Positions 48,639 to 55,430 of a stretch of DNA of 55,430 nt are shown one piece after another (within the stretch, counting starts at the first letter, position 1; the number at the start of each line of letters is the position of its first letter). Below the pieces are notes generated by a model, which was given only the letters and a program-made list of their open reading frames with translations, ran no database searches and was not told the DNA's origin. Source of the DNA: Gammaproteobacteria bacterium (GTDB lineage Bacteria > Pseudomonadota > Gammaproteobacteria > Eutrophobiales > Eutrophobiaceae); NCBI GenBank assembly GCA_021773245.1, contig JAJFKK010000092.1, positions 1 through 55,430 of the forward strand. Reading direction: 5' to 3'. A program made the position numbers and the translations under genes.

Positions 48639-49307
48639 TTAATTCGCTAATGCTAGATCAGTAAAAACAAAACCGTCTCTATTTACTGTTTCACCAATAG
48701 TAATGGGTACATTCGATTTAAACATTGGCCCTGAATAAACAAAGGTATGAAACTCACCGTTTTCGCCGCAGGGATCTACGCTGTTATCTAATTGTGATAA
48801 AAAATTATTATCGAACTTATGTCCCGCAAAACTTTCCGGGAGTTGCTTTGGATCTACGCATGTTAAGTAAGCAGACAAACCACTTGATAACATATCATCT
48901 GCAAGTGTTGTGGTACTCAACCCCCATAGCGGGAATAAGGGTGTTAATTTTGATTTTTTCATCAAATCAATTCGATATTGCCGTACGTCTTCAAGGAATA
49001 AATCCCCATAAGCGATATGCGTTACATCATGCTCAAGCCTTAGTTCATCAAATGCAGTTTTAATGGCGCTTTCATAATCAGCATTTGAACACGGCCACGG
49101 AAGTGGCACTTTAAAAAGTGGCAAGCCGGCTGCTTCAGCTTGTGCATCTAACAATTCTTCTCGAACTGCATGCATAGCAACGCGGTTAAATTCGGAATTA
49201 ATTGTTGTTAACAAGCTAACAATTTCAACATCTTCTGTTTGTTGTAATTGAAAAAGAGCCCAGGCAGAGTCTTTTCCTGAACTCCAGGAAAGCACAACAC
49301 GCTTCAT
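48639..49307 (-). CDS. Dph6-like (DUF71) ATP-binding protein of the B12 cluster
   Basis: This is a 222-residue PP-loop (adenine nucleotide alpha-hydrolase) protein. The ATP motif is LSWSSGKDSAWALF (about residues 7-20, SSGKDS in place of SGGKDS). Characteristic segments are HAVREELLDAQAEAAGLPL, HIAYGDLFLEDVR and FPLWGLSTTTLADDML. The eukaryotic relative amidates diphthine on EF-2. Bacteria have no diphthamide, and bacterial members often lie with B12 genes, where an amidation or salvage role has been suggested but not shown. It overlaps the DUF6580 gene by four bases (ATGA) and is followed by btuF-like. Confidence 0.75.
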   Translation of the reverse strand: MKRVVLSWSSGKDSAWALFQLQQTEDVEIVSLLTTINSEFNRVAMHAVREELLDAQAEAAGLPLFKVPLPWPCSNADYESAIKTAFDELRLEHDVTHIAYGDLFLEDVRQYRIDLMKKSKLTPLFPLWGLSTTTLADDMLSSGLSAYLTCVDPKQLPESFAGHKFDNNFLSQLDNSVDPCGENGEFHTFVYSGPMFKSNVPITIGETVNRDGFVFTDLALAN

Positions 49308-49840
49308 GCGATAGTTGGATCAGCCTCTTTATCAAACCACTGCTTCACAGCTTCATAGGTGCCAAATAAAACAGCAGCATAGATTAAGTCACCCAAAAAT
49401 GAATGGCCATAAAATGGGATTGCTCTTACAAAACATAAGGTTAATCCTTCCATCGTTAGAGGATAATACAAACCTGTAGCCCACAATGTAAAATTGGATA
49501 ATACAAACAAGATCGTGGCAGAACCTAGAGCTGAACCACCGATTCTAAGAACGCTACGCTTTTTAGATAAAACATAACGCCCTAATACTGCACTTAATGC
49601 AAAACTCGCATAAACAGAAAGCATGATGACAGGGTTGTAAAAACCAATAAAAATATCGCTGATGAATAATACAGCAATGGGAATTAACCAAGCGCGACGA
49701 TTCATCACATAGGCGCCAGCAAATAAACCTAAAGCACCAACAGGAGTAAAGCCCATAGGATGAGGCAATAAGCGCGTCACCACGACCATGATTATCAATA
49801 AATAAAACAGGCCGTGTTTTTCGGTTAAAAACTTATTCAT
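49304..49840 (-). CDS. DUF6580-type membrane protein, candidate cobalamin/corrinoid transporter
   Basis: This is a 178-residue protein with five or six hydrophobic helices. The pattern RLLPHPMGFTPVGALGLFAG near the N-terminus, FISDIFIGFYNP in the middle and GHSFLGDLIYAAVLFG near the C-terminus matches DUF6580. The size and helix count resemble ECF-transporter S components. Its position between btuB (outer membrane) and the cytosolic B12 genes, with no BtuCD, suggests it carries corrinoid across the inner membrane. That is an inference. Translation is coupled to the next gene by an ATGA overlap. Confidence 0.65.
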   Translation of the reverse strand: MNKFLTEKHGLFYLLIIMVVVTRLLPHPMGFTPVGALGLFAGAYVMNRRAWLIPIAVLFISDIFIGFYNPVIMLSVYASFALSAVLGRYVLSKKRSVLRIGGSALGSATILFVLSNFTLWATGLYYPLTMEGLTLCFVRAIPFYGHSFLGDLIYAAVLFGTYEAVKQWFDKEADPTIA

Positions 49841-49883
49841 AGAAATACTCCAATTAAAAGACCATTTTTAATGTTCAACATTA

Positions 49884-51785
49884 TTACGGATTTAGGTTCA
49901 AATTGATACCCGCATTAGCGGCAATACCACTAGAGAAAAAACCGATAGGTGATTGATAAACCTGGTTGGTCAGATTGTCTATTTTGGCATATAGGTTAAC
50001 GTATTTTGTAGCATCGAAGGATGTAGCCAAATTAATCAATGTGTATGATTTTATTATTTTACTACCTGAATCTAGATCATCACCATTATGAAAAACGCCA
50101 ATATTAAAATTGGCTCGGTCTTCATAAAACCGATGGTTCAAATTAACACTAGTAATGAGAGGAGGCCTTCTTACCTCACGTGTAAATGTACCAGTCCCGT
50201 TTTGATCTTGAGTAGAATCTGTATAGGTGTAGGAAGCATTTAGATCTGTCTTATCAGTCAGGTTGGCAGACAAAGAGAGTTCATAGCCTCTACGTTTACT
50301 AATGCCTGCCAAGTTATTGGTTTCTGCAGGAGTAACTGCAAAGTCTGCAGATATTTCATCTTCAAGCTTCTCTTGAAAATAAGTCGCATCAAAAACAATA
50401 CGATCGCTAAAGAAAGTCTGTTCAATCCCAATATCCCAGCTTCTTGATTGTTCCGGAATCAAATTTGGATTACCTATAAATTCTGTTCCAAAAACACTAC
50501 TTGTATCGCCAAGTGTCGGATTTTTAAAACCGGTGCCGTAACTAGCATGGAGACGTGAATTAGTTTCAGGAATGACTACCGCGGCAGTTGCTCTGTAAGT
50601 AGTGAACTCATCATACAGACTTTGATCGTCATGCCGGCCACTGCCGGAAAGATGCAAACGATCTAATAAAGAGATTCGGTATTCTCCAATAAAACTGTGA
50701 ACAATATTATCTTGATCTACGCCCGCCGTAGTACCAAATGTACCAAAGTTAATCGTATTGGTATCGGTTGATTCAAGCTCATAAGCCAGTGTAAAAGCAT
50801 GGTTTGCATCTAGAAATGTAGCCGTCTCAAAGAACGCCGAACTTTGTAAGGCTATATTATATTCTTTTGATGACTGAGCTCCTGACTGCGTATTGTTTGC
50901 AAAATTTTCATGGTCAATCAGTTTGAAGGTTGTTTTCAAACTGTTTTGCCAACGATAATCAAACGAGTTATGCGTGGCTTTTAAATATCCATAAGTGAAA
51001 GCATTTGAAGACTCACAAACATCCGTGCTGGTATTAATAAGCGTACAATTATCAAATTCAATGACTGAATTGGTATGATTTAATGATGAATTAATCTCAA
51101 GATTGTCGTTAGGTCTAAAGCTGCCATTAAATGCCAAACGGTTATTATCATAACCATCCTTATCGCTGGTCAATTCAATGTCTGTACCTTCAGTGTTGAA
51201 TTTACTTGCACTTAATTTGTAGTCATAACGTGACGTGCCTCCTGAAATGCTTCCGCCAACTCTTTTACTATTGAACGAACCACCTTCTAAGTTTACCGTA
51301 ATAGCTGTTTTACCGGAGCCTTTTTTAGTAATGATATTGATTACACCGGAAAGCGCTTCACTACCCCATAAGGCACTTTGTGCCCCACGTATGACTTCGA
51401 TGCGTTCAATATCTGTTGTCATCAGATCGGCAAAATTAAAGATACTTCCTTGTGATTCATCATTTACAACAACACCATCGATAACTACCAAGGTATGATT
51501 ACTTTCCCCACCACGCATTCGCACAACGGTTTGTGTTCCAACCGGTCCACTTCGATCAATTTCAATGCCAGGTACTGTACGTAATAAATCCGATACTGTT
51601 AGTGCTTGCCTGTTTTCAATCTCTTCAGCAGTAAGGATTGTATAAGCACTACCAATAGCATCGAGTTGTGTTGGTGTTCTGAACGCCGTCACAACCAGCT
51701 CATCAGAACTATCAATATCTTCTGCTGATGCCTGATGCGAAAGTGAAATAACAAAACAACTTAATAAAATACTAAAACGTAACAT
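49884..51785 (-). CDS. btuB: TonB-dependent cobalamin receptor
   Basis: This is a 633-residue outer-membrane receptor. The signal peptide is LRFSILLSCFVISLSHQASA. The TonB box follows (DELVVTAFRTP), then the plug domain (EIENRQALTVSDLLRTVPGIE, VRMRGGESNHTLVVIDGVVVN, IERIEVIRGAQSALWGSEALSGVINII quoted only as markers of order) and a 22-strand barrel ending in the hydrophobic NAGINLNLNP. I chose the ATG at 51785, ten bases after GGGGAG (51796-51801); an ATG at 51803 would put the Shine-Dalgarno inside the gene. It is first in the B12 cluster and is preceded by a cobalamin riboswitch. Confidence 0.93.
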   Translation of the reverse strand: MLRFSILLSCFVISLSHQASAEDIDSSDELVVTAFRTPTQLDAIGSAYTILTAEEIENRQALTVSDLLRTVPGIEIDRSGPVGTQTVVRMRGGESNHTLVVIDGVVVNDESQGSIFNFADLMTTDIERIEVIRGAQSALWGSEALSGVINIITKKGSGKTAITVNLEGGSFNSKRVGGSISGGTSRYDYKLSASKFNTEGTDIELTSDKDGYDNNRLAFNGSFRPNDNLEINSSLNHTNSVIEFDNCTLINTSTDVCESSNAFTYGYLKATHNSFDYRWQNSLKTTFKLIDHENFANNTQSGAQSSKEYNIALQSSAFFETATFLDANHAFTLAYELESTDTNTINFGTFGTTAGVDQDNIVHSFIGEYRISLLDRLHLSGSGRHDDQSLYDEFTTYRATAAVVIPETNSRLHASYGTGFKNPTLGDTSSVFGTEFIGNPNLIPEQSRSWDIGIEQTFFSDRIVFDATYFQEKLEDEISADFAVTPAETNNLAGISKRRGYELSLSANLTDKTDLNASYTYTDSTQDQNGTGTFTREVRRPPLITSVNLNHRFYEDRANFNIGVFHNGDDLDSGSKIIKSYTLINLATSFDATKYVNLYAKIDNLTNQVYQSPIGFFSSGIAANAGINLNLNP

Positions 51786-51795
51786 ATAGATAAAA

Positions 51796-51929
51796 CTCCC
51801 CATGGTGCCCGCCGCACCGACTGATTTTTATATACTGGGGAAACAAGAAAAGGAGCAATAGAGACACAGGAAGAATTTCCTGCATCCTTAGATTTTCCTT
51901 CACAGCATCCCGCAGTGTGGTTTAATAAA
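51796..51929 (-). promoter_or_regulatory. expression platform between cobalamin riboswitch and btuB
   Basis: Between the B12 box and btuB lie a hairpin CAGGAA / TTCCTG and a hairpin GGTGC / GCACC (51818-51814 with 51808-51804) just before the Shine-Dalgarno GGGGAG (51801-51796). The segment CUCCUU (51855-51850) can pair with GGGGAG over six positions (two G-U pairs), making it a candidate anti-Shine-Dalgarno. No terminator with a U-run is visible, so control of translation is more likely than of transcription. Confidence 0.5.
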
Positions 51930-52127
51930 TATCAGGCCGGTCTCCGGGCTTATGAGTGATGAAATCATCGGCTTGTCCGCCTTCCCATGTCTATAAACAC
52001 TTTTGACACAGTGACTTAATGAACAAACTTAAACTCACTTACCGTTGCGGGGGCAGCGTCGGCATTGTTAAAAAACGCACCGACTTCCCGTTTAACACAA
52101 CTATTTAAAAAAACAGTTGGCACCTAA
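51930..52127 (-). promoter_or_regulatory. cobalamin riboswitch (aptamer) upstream of btuB
   Basis: On the minus strand the conserved elements appear in order: AGGTGCC (about 52126-52119), GGGAAGTCGGTG, GACGCTGCCCCCGCAACGG with the invariant GCCCCCGCAACGGTAA core, GTCACTG, TGGGAAGGC and the B12 box AAGCCCGGAGACCGGCCTG (51951-51933). This is a complete adenosylcobalamin-type element, and it would lower btuB and downstream B12-gene expression when cobalamin is plentiful. The rest of the 475-bp btuB to OFA-transporter gap contains the expression platform and, at 52128-52260, the presumed promoter of the plus-strand transporter. Confidence 0.96.
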
Positions 52128-52260
52128 TACTTTCAATCGCGGAGAATACTGATTATCCTGTCTATGTCAAACCAAGATTTTCCAAAGTTCATTAAATGTA
52201 ACAATAAAAATAATTAATAAAACAACAATCATTTAAATTATTCAGGGAATCATCATTAGC

Positions 52261-53949
52261 ATGTTCGAAATACTATCTAAACAACACATAGTTGCGAAAG
52301 AAGGCTTTAATCGTTGGTTAATTGCTCCCGCAGCATTAGGAATTCATCTCTGTATAGGCTCAGTTTACGCATGGAGCTTATTTAACCCGTCTTTGATTAA
52401 ACGATTAGGTGTTGTTACTAGCGCTGCTGATGACTGGACATTAAAAAGTGTCGTTTGGGTATTTACCGTAGCAATTGTTTTTCTTGGATTATCTGCTGCA
52501 GTTGCAGGTAAATGGTTAGAAAAAGTTGGTCCTCGAATGGTTGGCACAGTCGCCGCTTTTTGTTGGGGTGGCGGTTTCATGGTTGGTGGTGTCGGTATAC
52601 TCACGGGACAGCTTTGGTTACTTTATCTCGGTTACGGTGTTATCGGTGGTTGCGGTTTAGGTTTAGGTTACGTTTCTCCCGTTAGTACATTAATACGTTG
52701 GTTCCCTGATCGGCGGGGAATGGCAACCGGTATAGCCATTATGGGATTTGGCGGCGGTGCTATGATCGCCAAATTTATGATCGAACCCTTTATCAAAATA
52801 TTTTATAAAGCACCTGATTATCTCGGCTCAGTTGAAAGCGTGACATTAACAACTGATGAAACGGGTCGAAGACTCGCAGAAATCGCCGGTAACTTACAAG
52901 AAGTCGTTATTGTTGGTGCAAATGATATTTCTAATATGCTGGTCCCCGGTGATGCGGGTGTTTATGTTGTTGGTACTGGAACAGTCGGTGTGGCCGAAGC
53001 CTTCTTTACTTTAGGCGCAATCTATTTTGTCATTATGATGTGTGCCGCATTTGGATATCGTGTACCACGTGAAGGTTGGAAACCTGAAGGTTGGCAACCA
53101 CCACCGGAAGACGAGCAACATGCAATGGTCTCTCAACATAGTGTACATATTGATGAAGCTCTTAAAACTCCTCAGTTTTATCAACTCTGGATCGTTCTAT
53201 GTTTTAACGTAACAGCAGGGATTGGTGTGCTGGCAGTTGCCAAAACCATGATAAATGAAATCTTTGGCAGCAGCCTTCCTGATATTGTCGACTTTGGTTT
53301 TGCTTCAACTTATGTCCTTATGATTAGCGTCTTTAACATGTGTGGACGTATAGTATGGGCTAGTGCGTCTGATTATCTCGGGCGTCGTAATACTTATTGG
53401 GTCTTTTTTACTCTTGGTATTATTCTCTATTGTTCGATTCCTTACACTGCTCATCAAGCCAGTGTAAATCCTTCTATTGTTTGGCTGATCTACTTTTATG
53501 CCGCAACGATGATTATTTTCACTATGTATGGTGGTGGATTTGCAACAATACCAGCTTATCTGGCAGATATTTTTGGTACTAAATACGTGGGTGGTATACA
53601 TGGCCGTTTACTAACCGCTTGGGCTAGCGCGGGTGTGTTTGGTCCACTGGCTATTACCTCATTACGCGAAATATCCGTAAAAAATGCAATCAATGACCTG
53701 GTTCAAAAAATTGATCCTTCTCTCTTTCAATCCACATTTGGTGCAGGTTTAGAACAACTCGATCAGCTTATTGCCGCAAAAACAGTCACCATTAGTAAGT
53801 TGATGGAAATTGCACCAGCAGGTACGGTTGATCCTACATCAAGTCTTTATAATACAACGATGTATCTGATGGCAGCGATCCTATTTGTTGCATTGATTGC
53901 AAACGCAACAATGCGACCAGTCAATCCTAAACATCACATGAAAGATTAG
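52261..53949 (+). CDS. MFS transporter, OFA (oxalate/formate antiporter-like) family
   Basis: This is a 562-residue protein with 12 predicted helices. The OFA start NRWLIAPAALGIHLCIGSVYAWSLFNPSL, LGYGVIGGCGLGLGYVSPVSTLIRWFPDRRGMATGIAIMG and YLADIFGTKYVGGIHGRLLTAWASAGVFGP (motifs in order) identify the family. It is longer than typical OxlT (about 420 residues) because of an extra loop at about 175-250 between two helices, and a C-terminal loop at about 475-530 before the last helix. The transported acid is unknown; oxalate/formate exchange is only one possibility. Followed nine bases later by a small membrane protein gene. Confidence 0.85.
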   Translation: MFEILSKQHIVAKEGFNRWLIAPAALGIHLCIGSVYAWSLFNPSLIKRLGVVTSAADDWTLKSVVWVFTVAIVFLGLSAAVAGKWLEKVGPRMVGTVAAFCWGGGFMVGGVGILTGQLWLLYLGYGVIGGCGLGLGYVSPVSTLIRWFPDRRGMATGIAIMGFGGGAMIAKFMIEPFIKIFYKAPDYLGSVESVTLTTDETGRRLAEIAGNLQEVVIVGANDISNMLVPGDAGVYVVGTGTVGVAEAFFTLGAIYFVIMMCAAFGYRVPREGWKPEGWQPPPEDEQHAMVSQHSVHIDEALKTPQFYQLWIVLCFNVTAGIGVLAVAKTMINEIFGSSLPDIVDFGFASTYVLMISVFNMCGRIVWASASDYLGRRNTYWVFFTLGIILYCSIPYTAHQASVNPSIVWLIYFYAATMIIFTMYGGGFATIPAYLADIFGTKYVGGIHGRLLTAWASAGVFGPLAITSLREISVKNAINDLVQKIDPSLFQSTFGAGLEQLDQLIAAKTVTISKLMEIAPAGTVDPTSSLYNTTMYLMAAILFVALIANATMRPVNPKHHMKD

Positions 53950-53958
53950 GGGAAACAC

Positions 53959-54222
53959 ATGTCTTTTTCATTTAGCAACTCGACAGAAGTATTTATATTC
54001 ATCATTCTCTGCTCAGTCTATGTCTGCAGCATACTCTGGATATATGGTGATGCCGCTACACGTGACATGGGTATTAAAGGCGCCATATTACCGTTAATTT
54101 TTGTTATCGCAGCAGCATTAGCATTAACCAAAGGAATGACCTTAGCATTAATTGCTTGGCCAATAGGCTATGTGGCCTGGTTTGTTTTACGTCCAGCTAC
54201 ATCGCACGTCATTACAGAATAG
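53959..54222 (+). CDS. small membrane protein next to the OFA transporter
   Basis: This is an 87-residue protein with three predicted hydrophobic segments (about 10-28, 40-57 and 60-77) and a conserved-looking short loop IYGDAATRDMGIKGAI between the first two. I do not recognise the family. The tight spacing, with a GGGGAAACAC Shine-Dalgarno region overlapping the end of the preceding gene, indicates co-expression. A small subunit or stabiliser of the MFS transporter is a reasonable guess. There is no enzymatic motif. Confidence 0.7.
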   Translation: MSFSFSNSTEVFIFIILCSVYVCSILWIYGDAATRDMGIKGAILPLIFVIAAALALTKGMTLALIAWPIGYVAWFVLRPATSHVITE

Positions 54223-54310
54223 ATTATTTTATTTATCTAAGCTGAATATATTCAATTATCATATTGAATTATCGCAGATCGATAGACTATAATCGCCACC
54301 TTCAATACGT

Positions 54311-54378
54311 TCTGAGGAGCGCTGCGACAACACACACTGTTGCCAGGCTCAGTCGTAACCATTTAAAACCGCGCTCGC
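54311..54378 (+). promoter_or_regulatory. S-adenosylhomocysteine (SAH) riboswitch upstream of metH
   Basis: The sequence carries the SAH-element core in order: CTGAGGAGCGCTGC (54312-54325), then CCAGGCTCAG (about 54343-54352) and AACCGCGCTCGC (54367-54378). P1 pairs CTGAG with CTCAG, and the pseudoknot pairs GAGCGC with GCGCTC. SAH riboswitches switch on downstream genes when SAH builds up, here methionine synthase, which uses up homocysteine made from SAH. The gap between the small membrane protein gene and this element (54223-54310) holds the presumed promoter. Confidence 0.93.
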
Positions 54379-54402
54379 TTAATTGAAACTAGACTAAGCG
54401 AC

Positions 54403-55430
54403 ATGACGGATAAAACAGAACAACTTAAATCACTACTTAAAGAACGCATACTTGTTCTTGATGGCGGCATGGGCACGATGATCCAGTCTTATAAACTGGA
54501 AGAAGAAGACTATCGTGGCGAGCGTTTTGCCAACCACTCCTGTGATGTGAAAGGTAATAACGACCTACTAACATTAACTCGCCCTGATATTATCAAAGCC
54601 ATTCATGGCGCCTATTTCGAGGCTGGCGCAGATATTGTTGAGACAAATACCTTCAACGGTACCTCAATCGCTATGGCCGATTATGAGATGGAAGATCTTG
54701 TTTATGAGTTAAATGAACAAGGGGCTGCTATCGCTCGCGAAGTCGCAGATGAATTAACTGCTAAAAACCCGGATAAGCCACGTTTTGTTGCTGGTGTGCT
54801 TGGTCCTACAAATCGAACTTGTTCTATTTCACCTGATGTGAATAACCCTGGTTTTCGAAACATTACGTATATGGAACTGGTAGAAGCTTATACAGAAGCC
54901 ATTCGAGGTTTAGTCGATGGCGGAGCTGACTTACTTTTGGTTGAAACCATCTTTGATACGCTTAATGCAAAAGCCGCCTTATTCGCGATTGACCAATATT
55001 TCGACGGTCATAATGTAAAACTGCCCATTATGATCTCAGGCACAATTACAGATGCTTCAGGACGCACTCTAACCGGGCAAACTGCTGAGGCCTTCTGGAA
55101 TTCGGTCAGACATGCAAACCCATTAACTATTGGTCTAAATTGTGCCTTAGGCCCCAATGACTTACGTCAATATATTGAAGAACTTTCTAGCTTTTCTCAG
55201 AGCTATATTTCAGCTCATCCTAATGCAGGATTACCGAATGAATTCGGTGAATATGACCTAGATGCTGAACCTATGTCAGAACACATCAAAGAATGGGCAG
55301 AATCAGGATTATTAAACATTGTTGGTGGATGTTGCGGTACAACGCCAGATCATATTCGGGAAATGGCTAAAGTTGTCGAAGGCGTTAAACCAAGAAGAAT
55401 TCCAGAACTCCCCGTTATTCAACGATTAAG
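54403..55430 (+). CDS. metH: cobalamin-dependent methionine synthase, N-terminal 342 residues (cut by window edge)
   Basis: The visible part is the homocysteine-binding TIM barrel of MetH, which transfers the methyl group of methylcobalamin to homocysteine. It starts [20 protein letters not shown], with [10 protein letters not shown], and the zinc-binding cysteines C247 (GLNCALG), C310 and C311 (GGCCGTTP) fall at the same numbers as in E. coli. Domains for methyltetrahydrofolate, B12 and AdoMet reactivation would follow to the right. The ATG at 54403 is the only start consistent with this N-terminus. It lies 24 bases after an SAH riboswitch and near the B12 uptake cluster. Confidence 0.97.
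   Translation, partial: MTDKTEQLKSLLKERILVLDGGMGTMIQSYKLEEEDYRGERFANHSCDVKGNNDLLTLTRPDIIKAIHGAYFEAGADIVETNTFNGTSIAMADYEMEDLVYELNEQGAAIAREVADELTAKNPDKPRFVAGVLGPTNRTCSISPDVNNPGFRNITYMELVEAYTEAIRGLVDGGADLLLVETIFDTLNAKAALFAIDQYFDGHNVKLPIMISGTITDASGRTLTGQTAEAFWNSVRHANPLTIGLNCALGPNDLRQYIEELSSFSQSYISAHPNAGLPNEFGEYDLDAEPMSEHIKEWAESGLLNIVGGCCGTTPDHIREMAKVVEGVKPRRIPELPVIQRL

Noticed and set aside
52111-52135. GTTGGCACCTAATAC as a second sigma-54 promoter
   Set aside because: There is no GC at the -12 position, and the sequence is part of the cobalamin aptamer on the other strand.

Overview
This window is chromosomal DNA from an AT-rich gammaproteobacterium. The gene order is the classic gammaproteobacterial one: the yceD-rpmF-plsX-fab operon running into pabC-mltG-tmk-holB-pilZ-tatD, the algU-mucA-mucB-mucD-lepA-lepB-rnc-era-recO-pdxJ block with divergent nadB, smc-zipA-ligA, and dksA-gluQ. 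I would not assign it below class level. I see no prophage, CRISPR array, complete insertion sequence, tRNA or rRNA.

Layout: 1-6.3 kb holds loosely linked genes: an AsmA-family protein cut by the left edge, a PilZ protein, a GT22-type mannosyltransferase, a PF03773-type permease, a small secreted protein and a class V aminotransferase. 5.5-16.5 kb (minus strand) is the fatty-acid and phospholipid operon followed by its usual companions. 16.6-22 kb holds maf, sppA, rluC and rne. 22-33.8 kb (minus strand) holds prfC, pdxJ, recO, era, rnc, a DUF4845 gene, lepB, lepA, a small redox protein and the envelope-stress set mucD-mucB-mucA-algU. 33.9-36.6 kb (plus) holds nadB and a diguanylate cyclase behind a well-formed sigma-54 promoter. 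36.7-43.4 kb (minus) holds ligA, zipA and smc, with a 156-bp hairpin-forming palindrome between zipA and smc. 43.5-47.1 kb (plus) holds queF, cysZ, a dksA with a histone-H1-like lysine-rich N-terminus, gluQ and a retropepsin-like protease.

47.1-55.4 kb is a vitamin B12 and methionine neighbourhood. A cobalamin riboswitch precedes btuB, which is followed by a DUF6580 membrane protein, a Dph6-like ATPase, a BtuF-like binding protein and a PduO-type adenosyltransferase. On the other strand come an OFA-type MFS transporter, a small membrane protein, and metH (B12-dependent methionine synthase, cut by the right edge) behind an S-adenosylhomocysteine riboswitch. B12 uptake and the enzyme that needs B12 are therefore adjacent, each with its own metabolite-sensing RNA.

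The most unusual signal is at translation starts. Three well-conserved genes (maf, rnc, gluQ) have no ATG, GTG, TTG or CTG at a position that keeps the conserved N-terminus. In each, the best start is an ATN codon (ATT, ATA, ATT). In rnc the ATA overlaps the upstream stop as ATAA, in the same geometry as a normal ATGA overlap. No new multi-gene defence or metabolic system was found.
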